In this document: positions 12,906 to 23,495 of the stretch, in pieces
Position numbering within the stretch: the stretch's first letter is position 1
Layout: each line of letters starts with the position of its first letter
Source: Macrostomum hystrix
Lineage: Eukaryota; Platyhelminthes; Macrostomidae
Direction of reading: 5' to 3'
Assembly (NCBI GenBank): GCA_950097015.1
Contig: CATNEN010000038.1
Location: 10,933,501 to 10,997,500, forward strand
DNA: 64,000 nt
Notes under the pieces: generated by a model
The model's database searches: none
Told to the model about the DNA's origin: nothing
What the model saw: the letters and a program-made list of their open reading frames with translations, nothing else
Made by a program: the position numbers and the translations under genes

Positions 12906-15780
12906 AATCATAGCAAACCTGAATTTGAATCATGGCAAAAATAGAGCTTGAATCATGGCTAAACCAGAGTCTGAATCATGGCTAAACCAGAGTCTGAATC
13001 ATGGCTAAACCAGAGTCTGAATCATGGCTAAACCAGAGTCTGAATCATGGCTAAACTAGAGTCTGAATCATGGCTAAACCAGAGTTTGAATCATGGCTAA
13101 ACCAGAGTCTGAATCATGGCTTAACTAGAGTTTGAATCATGGCTAAACCAGAGTCTGAATCATGGCTAAACCAGCGTCTGAATCATGGCTAAAGCAGAGT
13201 TTGAATCATGGCTAAACCAGAGTCTGAATCATGGCTTAACCAGAGTTTGAATCATGGCTAAACCAGAGTTTGAATCATGGCTAAACCAGAGTCTGAATCA
13301 TGGCTTAACCAGAGTTTGAATCATGGCTAAACCAGAGTTTGAATCATGGCTAAACCAGAGTTTGAGTCATGGCTAAACCAGAGTCTGAATCATGGCTAAA
13401 CCAACGTTTGAATCATGGCTAACCTAGAGTCTGAATCATGGCTAAACCATAGTCTGAATCATTGCTAAAATAGAGTCTGAATCATGGCTAAACCAGAGTC
13501 TGAATCATGGCTAAACCAGAGTCTGAATCATGGCTAAACCAGAGTCTGAATCATGGCTAAACCAGAGTCTGAATCATGGCTAAACCAGAGTCTGAATCAT
13601 GGCTAAACTAGAGTCTGAATCATGGCTAAACCAGAGTTTGAACCATGGCTAAACCAGAGTTTGAATCATGGCTAAACCAGCGTCTGAATCATGGCTAAAC
13701 CAGCGTCTGAATCATGGCTTAACTAGAGTTTGAATCATGGCTAAACCAGAGTCTGAATCATGGCTAAACCAGCGTCTGAATCATGGCTAAAGCAGAGTTT
13801 GAATCATGGCTAAACCAGAGTCTGAATCATGGCTTAACCAGAGTTTGAATCATGGCTAAACCAGAGTTTGAATCATGGCTAAACCAGAGTCTGAATCATG
13901 GCTTAACCAGAGTTTGAATCATGGCTAAACCAGAGTTTGAATCATGGCTAAACCAGAGTTTGAGTCATGGCTAAACCAGAGTCTGAATCATGGCTAAACC
14001 AACGTTTGAATCATGGCTAACCTAGAGTCTGAATCATGGCTAAACCATAGTCTGAATCATTGCTAAAATAGAGTCTGAATCATGGCTAAACCAGAGTCTG
14101 AATCATGGCTAAACCAGAGTTTGAACCATGGCTAAACCAGAGTTTGAATCATGGCTAAACCAGCGTCTGAATCATGGCTAAACCAGCGTCTGAATCATGG
14201 CTAAACCAGCGTCTGAATCATGGCTAAACCAGAGTTTGAATCATGGCTAAACCAGAGTTTGAATATTGGCAACACCAGAGTTTGAATCATGGCTAAACCA
14301 GCGTCTGAATCATGGCTAAACCAGAGTTTGAATCATGGCTAAACCAGAGACTAAATCATGGCTAAACCATCATCATCAGCATGGCTAAACTAGAGTTTGA
14401 ATCATGGCTAACCTAGAGTCTGAATCATGGCTAAACCATAGTCTGAATCATTGCTAAAATAGAGTCTGAATCATGGCTAAACCAGAGTCTGAATCATGGC
14501 TAAACCAGAGTCTGAATCATGGCTAAACCAGAGTCTGAATCATGGCTAAACCAGAGTCTGAATCATGGCTAAACCAGAGTCTGAATCATGGCTAAACTAG
14601 AGTCTGAATCATGGCTAAACCAGAGTTTGAACCATGGCTAAACCAGAGTTTGAATCATGGCTAAACCAGCGTCTGAATCATGGCTAAACCAGCGTCTGAA
14701 TCATGGCTTAACTAGAGTTTGAATCATGGCTAAACCAGAGTCTGAATCATGGCTAAACCAGCGTCTGAATCATGGCTAAAGCAGAGTTTGAATCATGGCT
14801 AAACCAGAGTCTGAATCATGGCTTAACCAGAGTTTGAATCATGGCTAAACCAGAGTTTGAATCATGGCTAAACCAGAGTCTGAATCATGGCTTAACCAGA
14901 GTTTGAATCATGGCTAAACCAGAGTTTGAATCATGGCTAAACCAGAGTTTGAGTCATGGCTAAACCAGAGTCTGAATCATGGCTAAACCAGAGTCTGAAT
15001 CATGGCTAAACCAGAGTTTGAACCATGGCTAAACCAGAGTTTGAATCATGGCTAAACCAGCGTCTGAATCATGGCTAAACCAGCGTCTGAATCATGGCTA
15101 AACCAGCGTCTGAATCATGGCTAAACCAGAGTTTGAATCATGGCTAAACCAGAGTTTGAATATTGGCAACACCAGAGTTTGAATCATGGCTAAACCAGCG
15201 TCTGAATCATGGCTAAACCAGAGTTTGAATCATGGCTAAACCAGAGACTAAATCATGGCTAAACCATCATCATCAGCATGGCTAAACTAGAGTTTGAATC
15301 ATGGCTAAACCATCATCATCAGCATGGCTAAACTAGAGTTTGAATCATGGCTAAACCAGAGTTTGAATAATGGCTACACCAGAGTTTGAATCATGGCTAA
15401 ACCAGAGTCTGAATCATGGCTAAACTAGAGTTTGAATCATGGCTAAACCAGAGTTTGAATAATGGCTACACCAGAGTTTGAATCATGGCTAAACCAGAGT
15501 CTGAATCATGGCTAAACCAGAGTTTGAATCTTGGCTAAACCAGAGTTTCAATCATGGCTAACCCAGCGTTTGAATCATGGCTAAACCAGAGTTTGAATCA
15601 TGGCAAAAACCGAGTTTCAATCATGGCTAACCCAGCGTTTGAATCATGGCTAAACCAGAGTTTGAATCATAGCCAACCAGAGTTTGAATCTTGGCTAAAC
15701 CAGACTTTGAATCATAGCCAACCAGAGTCTGAATCATGGCAAAACGAGAGTTTGAATCATAGCCCACCAGGGTTTAAAAC
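12906..15780. repeat. Minisatellite A of copy L2, 23-bp unit
   Basis: Same 23-bp family. Multi-unit blocks recur in order: the GGCTTAACTAGAG variant at about 13119, 13716 and 14706 begins near-identical stretches of several hundred bases. This shows recent block duplication inside the array. Confidence 0.95.
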
Positions 15781-15834
15781 ATGGCGAAACCTGAGTTTGA
15801 ATCTTGGCTAACCCAGCGTTTGAAAAATCAACGT

Positions 15835-17092
15835 CAACTGGGGAGTCATCATCAAAATGGGGATCATGGTGAACTGGGGGATCATGGTAAACTGGGGGAT
15901 AATTGTCGACTGGGGGATCATTGTCAACTGGGGGATCATTGTCAACTGGGGGATCATTGTCAACTGGGGGATCATTGTCAACTGGGGGATCATTGTCAAA
16001 TGGGGGATCATTGTCAACTGGGGGATCTTTGTCAACTGGGGGTTCATTGTCAACTGGGGGTTCATTGTCAACTGGGGGATCATTGTCAACTGGAGGATCA
16101 TTGTGAACTGAGAGATCATTGTCAACTGGGGGGTAATGGTCAACTGGGGGATAATTGTCAACTGGGGAATCATCATCAACTGGGGATCATCATCAACTGG
16201 GGGATCATTGAGAACTGGGGGATCTTTGTCAACTGGGGGATCATTGTGAACTGGGGGATCTTTGTCAACTGGGGGATCATTGTATACTGTGGGATCATTG
16301 TCAACTGGGGGATCATTGTCAACTGGGGGATCATTGTCAACTGGGGGATCGTTGTCAACTGGGGGATCATTGTCAACTGGGGGAACATTGTCAACTGGAG
16401 GAACATTGTTAACTAGGGATCATCATCAATGGGGAGACTTCATCAACTGGGGGACCATTGTGAACTGGGGGATCTTTGTTAACTGGGGGATCATTGTCAA
16501 CTGGGGGATCATTCTCAACTGGGGGATCATTGTCAACTGGGGGATCATTTTCAACTGGGGGATCATCATCAACTGGAGGATCATTGTCAACTGGGGGATC
16601 ATTGTCAACTGGGGGATCATTGTCAACTGGGGGATCATTGTCAACTGGGTGATCATCATCAACTGGGGGATCATTGTCAACTGGGGGAACATTGTCAAAT
16701 GGAGGAACATTGTTAACTGGGGATCATCATCAATGGGGAGACTTCATCAACTGGGGGATCATTGTGAACTGGGGGATCTTTGTTAACTGGGGGATCATTG
16801 TCAACTGGGGGATCATTGTCAACTGGGGGATCATTTTCAACTGGGGGATCATTGTCAACTGGGGGATCATCATCAACTGGGTGATCATTGTGAACTGGGG
16901 GATCTTTGTCAACTGGGGGATCATTGTCAACTGTGGGATCATTGTCAACTGGGGGATCATTGTCAAATGGGGGATCATTGTCAACTGGGGGATCGTTGTC
17001 AACTGGGGGTTCATTGTCAACTGGGGGTTCATTGTCAACTGGGGGATCATTGTCAACTGGGGGATCATTGTCAACTGGGGGTTCATTGTAGC
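15835..17092. repeat. Minisatellite B of copy L2, 18-bp unit
   Basis: Same 18-bp family as in the other long copies. An internal block around 16370-16500 (containing GGGGATCATCATCAATGG or a close variant) is repeated near 16680-16800. Confidence 0.94.
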
Positions 17093-17202
17093 TTTAAAAA
17101 GCTGTAAATTCAGCTGCTAAAAAGTATATACTAGACGAATTAAAAGTATTTCTGCTCTCCGAAGGGGGGCAAAACTTGCTAGTCCACTATACTAAAAATG
17201 AA

Positions 17203-17234
<32 letters not shown>

Positions 17235-17770
17235 AATTGATTTTCTTCCGAACGGCTCAACCGATTTTCACCATTTCTTCACCAAAAGATGCTAAATATG
17301 GGGACAATTGTACACGTATTTTTATTAAGCTTAACTTTATTGCTAAGGGGATTAAATATTCGAAAAACATGATTTTTCAAAGGTCAAATTCAAAGGTCAA
17401 ACCACTCACTGCCACTGAATTAGAATTGCATCGTCAAATTGCGCAACAACCCCTAGCTGATTGAATTTGAAGCCTGCACTCTGGAGACAAATTGGAAATA
17501 AATGTACACAACCAACCGCGAGACTGAGTGTACTCTATTTTCTTACTTCATTGTACAAAGCCAGAACTTTGAGAATTCATTTTATAAGGCTGATTTCTGC
17601 ACCCACTAACCAACAGTCGGAATAGCCGATGTGTTAGGCACTAGGAATAAGTTAGGCTAGGCTAGGGTTCGATTCTGCACTGCGTCAAATCATTTAGACT
17701 AATTTTCAGCCAGTAGTGATTGAAGATTATTTTGATTTATTTTTTTCATTTCGTAAATAAAATATCATAA

Positions 17771-19530
17771 ATCATAGCAAACCTGAATTTGAATCATGGC
17801 AAAAATAGAGCTTGAATCATGGCTAAACCAGCGTCTGAATCATGGCTAAACCAGAGTCTGAATCATTGCTAAACCAGAGTTTGAATCATGGCTAAACCAG
17901 AGTTTGAATCATGGCTAAACCAGAGTTTGAATCATGGCTAAACCAGAGTTTGAATCATGGCTAAACCAGAGTCTGAATCATGGCTAAACCAGAGTTTGAA
18001 TCATGGCTAAACCAGAGTCTGAATCATGGCTTAACCAGAGTTTGAATCATGGCTAAACCAGAGTTTGAATCATGGCTAAACCAGAGTCTGAATCATGGCT
18101 AAACCAGCGTCTGAATCATGGCTAAACCAGAGTTTGAATCATGGCTAAACCAGAGTCTGAATCATGGCTTAACTAGAGTTTGAATCATGGCTAAACCAGA
18201 GTCTGAATCATGGCTAAACCAGCGTCTGAATCATGGCTAAAGCAGAGTTTGAATCATGGCTAAACCAGAGTCTGAATCATGGCTTAACCAGAGTTTGAAT
18301 CATGGCTAAACCAGAGTTTGAATCATGGCTAAACCAGAGTTTGAATCATGGCTAAACCAGAGTTTGAATCATGGCTAAACCAGAGTTTGAGTCATGGCTA
18401 AACCAGAGTCTGAATCATGGCTAAACCAACGTTTGAATCATGGCTAACCTAGAGTCTGAATCATGGCTAAACCATAGTCTGAATCATTGCTAAAATAGAG
18501 TCTGAATCATGGCTAAACCAGAGTCTGAATCATGGCTAAACCAGAGTCTGAATCATGGCTAGACTAGAGTCTGAATCATGGCTAAACCAGAGTCTGAATC
18601 ATGGCTAAACTAGAGTCTGAATCATGGCTAAACCAGAGTTTGAACCATGGCTAAACCAGAGTTTGAATCATGGCTAAACCAGCGTCTGAATCATGGCTAA
18701 ACCAGCGTCTGAATCATGGCTAAACCAGAGTTTGAATCATGGCTAAACCAGAGTTTGAATATTGGCAACACCAGAGTTTGAATCATGGCTAAACCAGCGT
18801 CTGAATCATGGCTAAACCAGAGTTTGAATCATGGCTAAACCAGAGACTAAATCATGGCTAAACCATCATCATCAGCATGGCTAAACTAGAGTTTGAATCA
18901 TGGCTAAACCATCATCATCAGCATGGCTAAACTAGAGTTTGAATCATGGCTAAACCAGAGTTTGAATAATGGCTACACCAGAGTTTGAATCATGGCTAAA
19001 CCAGATCTTGAATCATGGCTAAACTAGAGTTTGAATCATGGCTAAACCAGAGTCTGAATCATGGCTAAACCAGAGTCTGAATCATTGCTAAACCAGAGTT
19101 TGAATCATGGCTAAACCAGAGTTTGAATCATGGCTAAACCAGAGTTTGAATCATGGCTAAACCAGAGTTTGAATCATGGCTAAACCAGAGTCTGAATCAT
19201 GGCTAAACCAGAGTTTGAATCATGGCTAAACCAGAGTCTGAATCATGGCTTAACCAGAGTTTGAATCATGGCTAAACCAGAGTTTGAATCATGGCTAAAC
19301 CAGAGTCTGAATCATGGCTAAACCAGCGTCTGAATCATGGCTAAACCAGAGTTTGAATCATGGCTAAACCAGAGTCTGAATCATGGCTTAACTAGAGTTT
19401 GAATCATGGCTAAACCAGCGTCTGAATCATGGCTAAAGCAGAGTTTGAATCATGGCTAAACCAGAGTTTGAATCATGGCTAAACCAGAGTTTGAATCATG
19501 GCTAAAGCAGACTTTAAATCATCACAGCGT
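17771..19530. repeat. Minisatellite A of copy L3, 23-bp unit
   Basis: Same 23-bp family. A block beginning near 17850 recurs near 19070 almost unchanged, a duplication of about 1.2 kb period. Confidence 0.94.
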
Positions 19531-19614
19531 CTGAATCATAGCCCACCAGGGTTTAAAACATGGCGAAACCTGAGTTTGAATCTTGGCTAACCCAGCGTTT
19601 GAAAAATCAACGTC

Positions 19615-21217
19615 AACTGGGGAGTCATCATCAAAATGGGGATCAAGGTAAACTGGGGGATAATCGTCAACTGGTGGATCTTGGTAAACTGGGGGATAAT
19701 TGTCAACTGGGGAATAATCATCAAATGGGGGATCATGGTCAACTTGGGGATCATTGTCAACTGGGGGATCATTGTCAACTGGGGGATCATTCTCAACTGG
19801 GGGATCATGGTCAACTTGGGGATCATTGTCAACTGGGGGATCTTTGTCAACTGGGGGATCATTGTCAACTGGGGGATCATTGTCAACTTGGGGATCATTG
19901 TCAACTGGGGGATCGTTGTCAACTGGGGGTTCATTGTCAACTGGGGGATCATTGTCAACTGGGGGATCATTGTCAACTGGGGGATCATCATCAACTGGGG
20001 GATCATTGTCAACTGGGGGGAATTGTGTTCAACTGGGGGATCATTGTCAACTGGGGGATCATTGTCAACTGGGGGATCATTGTCAACTGGGGGATCATTG
20101 TCAACTGGGGGAACATTGTTAACTGGAGGAACATTTTTAACTGGGGATCATCATCAATGGGGAGACTTCATCAACTGGGGGATCACTGTGAACTGGGGGA
20201 TCTTTGTTAACTGGGGGCTCATTGTCAACTGGGGGATCATTCTCAACTGGGGGATCATTGTCAACTGGGTGATCATTCTCAACTGGGGGATCATGGTCAA
20301 CTTGGGGATCATTGTCAACTGGGGGATCTTTGTCAACTGGGGGATCATTGTCAACTGGGGGATCATTGTCAACTTGGGGATCATTGTCAACTGGGGGATC
20401 GTTGTCAACTGGGGGTTCATTGTCAACTGGGGGATCATTGTCAACTGGGGGATCATTGTCAACTGGGGGATCATCATCAACTGGGGGATCATTGTCAACT
20501 GGGGGAACATTGTTAACTGGAGGAACATTTTTAACTGGGGATCATCATCAATGGGGAGACTTCATCAACTGGGGGATCACTGTGAACTGGGGGATCTTTG
20601 TTAACTGGGGGCTCATTGTCAACTGGGGGATCATTCTCAACTGGGGGATCATTGTCAACTGGGTGATCATTCTCAACTGGGGGATCATTGTCAACTGGGG
20701 GATCATTGTCAACTGGGGGGAAATGTGTTCAACTGGGGGACCATCATCAACTGGGGGATCATCATCAACCGGCGGGATCATTGTCAACTGGGGGATCATT
20801 GTCAACTGGGGGATCATTGTCAACTTGGGGATCATTGTCAACTGGGGGATCATTGTCAACTGGGGGATCATTCTCAACTGGGGGATCATTGTCAACTGGG
20901 GGATCATTGTCAACTGGGGGGAATTGTGTTCAACTGGGGGATCATTGTCAACTGGGGGATCATTGTCAACTGGGGATCATTGTCAACTGGGGGATCATTG
21001 TCAACTGGGGGATCATTGTCAACTGGGGGATCATTGTCAACTGGGGGAACATTGTCAACTGGAGGAACATTTTTAACTGGGGATCATCATCAATGAGGAG
21101 ACTTCATCAACTGGGGGATCGTTGTCAACTGGGGGTTCATTGTCAACTGGGGGTTCATTGTCAACTGGGGGATAATTGTCAACTGGGGGATCATTGTCAA
21201 CTGGGGGTTCATTGTAG
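19615..21217. repeat. Minisatellite B of copy L3, 18-bp unit
   Basis: Same 18-bp family. A block of roughly 400 bp (about 19740-20160) is repeated at about 20290-20540 and partly again after 20540. A GGGGGGAATTGTGTTCAACT variant marks the copies near 20010 and 20910. Confidence 0.94.
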
Positions 21218-21308
21218 CTTTAAAAAGCTGTAAATTCAGCTGCTAAAAAGTATATACTAGACGAATTAAAAGTATTTCTGCTCCCCGAAGGGGGGCAAAA
21301 CTTGCTAG

Positions 21309-22440
21309 TTTTTATAGCTGAAATTTCACGGACATAATAACGCAGAGTAGTTCTTAACTTTCAAGAGCTACATGCATGCTTTACTACGAGTAAATGCTAT
21401 ATAACAGTGCTAATGAAATTTTACTTTCACCTTAGTTTTACAGCTTATAAAAATGAGCGCTTTTACAGTTGGACCGACTGACGACTGTCAAGCTAATGTA
21501 AAAAAATACATTACGCAAACCAAAAACGATGGTCAGATATATAGAATCAATGTGTTATACTTTATACGAATCAAACGGTACGTTACAGAAAAGACGAAAA
21601 TACTGAGTGCTTGAAAATTTAAAACAGCTGAAACCTGTGAACAGTACCCGTGACGTTAAATGCAGAAAAATGTTGCATGAATTTCACATAAGTATGAATA
21701 ATTGCTTAGTGCCACGACAGAGATATTTTTTCGCATGACACTGACTGAATTTTTCTAAACATTAGAATTTCATAAAACAAGATTGTGTAATGGGTTTTTA
21801 TGAAGTGTTCGCGGAAACTTTTTTTACATTGCATCACATAATTCATTTGGGACTTAGCATTTCAGTGGATTGCTGTTTGCACATGCATTGCACTTTGCCT
21901 ATCTGTGACGTCTCTAGCAGCTTCAACCCTGTGGAATAACATTAGCAGCTTTGCGAAGAAATGGATTTTATGTTGATCACAAACATAATACAGCCAGCCA
22001 GCGAATGATTTTGATGCGGCGTTAGGAGAATTTATTCGACTTGGGGAGTGGACTCAGTAAAAAAAGAATGCCCTAAGCATAAAAACGTCCTGAGTGTACT
22101 GTCAGTGTTTGATAGTCCAAGAACCCCATTCCATCATTCATTTTTGTGCGACGCGATGAATCCTCGCCGAGTTGAGCCACGCAGCTTTTTTGTTAATCCC
22201 CACGCAATCCAGATCCTGAGAACTGGCGCGAGAGCGGCTTCACCTTTCCTTGCGAAATAATAATTTAGACTCTTTGTCGGCCCTTCAGCTGTGTCCAAGA
22301 GAGAGGATTAATAACAACAGTCCCGAGTGCAGAACCCTATAATACTATAAATCATACATAATACAGCATAGCTCTCAGAATTTCACTATATATATATGAG
22401 CTCATTATAGAAAAGAAACGTTTTTAGTAGGCAGCGGAGT
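21309..22440. other. Unique AT-rich stretch, no supported gene
   Basis: Right flank of the Helitron concatemer. There is no tandem repeat. A short open frame near 22048-22260 (70 codons) shows no recognisable domain or splice context. Nothing else can be supported. Confidence 0.5.
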
Positions 22441-23040
22441 TTCTGAGTAGACATTAGACTTTCTGAGTAGATTAGTGGAGTTTCTGAGTAGACATTAGAC
22501 TTTCTGTGTAGACAGTGCATTTTCTGAGTAGACAGTGAATTTTCTGGGTAGATTAGTGGAGTTTCTGAGTAGATTAGTGGAGTTTCTGAGTAGATTAGTG
22601 GAGTTTCTGAGTAGATTAGTGGAGTTTCTGAGTAGATTAGTGGAGTTTCTGAGTAGATTAGTGGAGTTTCTGAGTAGATTAGTGGAGTTTCTGAGTAGAT
22701 TAGTGGAGTTTCTGAGTAGACAGTGGAGTTTTACAGTATAGACAGTGGAGTTTCTGAGTGGATAGTCGAGTTTCTGAGTAGACAGTGGAGTTTCTGAGTG
22801 GACAGTGGAGTTTCTGAGTAGACAGTGGAGTTTCTGAGTAGACAGTGGAGTTTCTGAGTAGACAGTGGAGTTTTTGAGTAGACAGTGGAGTTTCTGAGTG
22901 GATAGTCGAGTTTCTGAGTAGACAGTGGAGTTTCTGAGTAGACAGGGGAGTTTCTGAGTAGACAGTGAAGTTTTTGAGTAGACAGTGGGGTTTCTGAGTA
23001 GACAGTGGAGTTTCTGAGTAGGCAGTGGAGGATCCGGCTG
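22441..23040. repeat. Minisatellite, 20/21-bp units
   Basis: Two interleaved variants of one unit: GAGTAGATTAGTGGAGTTTCT (20-21 bp form, mostly 22540-22720), and a GAGTAGACAGTGGAGTTTCT form (20 bp) after 22740. Open frames here are repeat read-through. Confidence 0.92.
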
Positions 23041-23495
23041 AGCAGTGTGTTTTCTGCGTAGACAAAAGGAGGCCTATGAGTTGACGACGAAGTATATGAG
23101 CATCCTGCAATGGTTGTTGAGCAGAAGGTGAGTTTTAATGTGGGTGGAAGTTAGCTTGTTTGCGCTTTAACATTATCTGCAGGAACAGCGTACAGGTCTT
23201 TCGCATTAGAAGTTCGCACAGTAAAGATTCTCATTAGGGTCCACTTTTTTCTCAATCATTTCTCAATGCTTCCTCAAGTCAAACTGTTTCAAAGTAGAGC
23301 AGAATTGACTTTTCCAAAATTATTTCTCTGGTTTAGTGAAGCCCACTTCCACAACCGTGGAAGCTTGATCTCGAGGCGTCTCTTATATTTGCATATTATC
23401 GTCTCGGCATCGAACGCAATGAAATAAAAAAGCAGGTAAATTTCTGCTCATCTAGGACCGATTCGATTGATAAAAATTAATTCAGACACTTTCTC

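Larger units (their letters stand above)
12311..17182 (+). mobile_element. Long Helitron copy L2
   Basis: Complete long element. It begins TCCACTATACTAAAAATGAA at 12311, directly after the CTAG (12307-12310) of the last short unit. The order is 5' module with a (GCTT)n run, array A, A-to-B transition, array B and 3' module. The hairpin at 17154-17170 carries one substitution (CTCTCC for CTCCCC), and CTAG is at 17179-17182. It is the largest copy in the window because array A is expanded. No Rep or helicase domain is encoded. Confidence 0.8.
17183..21308 (+). mobile_element. Long Helitron copy L3 (right end of the concatemer)
   Basis: Complete long element starting TCCACTATACTAAAAATGAA at 17183 and ending with the hairpin at 21280-21296 and CTAG at 21305-21308. 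The base after the end is T, as expected for the A^T insertion preference of Helitrons. The following DNA (TTTTTATAGCTG) is unrelated to any element start, so this is the right border of the concatemer. The 5' module (17183-17770) is nearly identical to that of L2. Confidence 0.8.

Noticed and set aside
1-21308. Whole concatemer as an assembly artefact
   Set aside because: Not excluded, but copies differ in array length, hairpin bases and junctions in ways a collapsed or looped assembly would not create.
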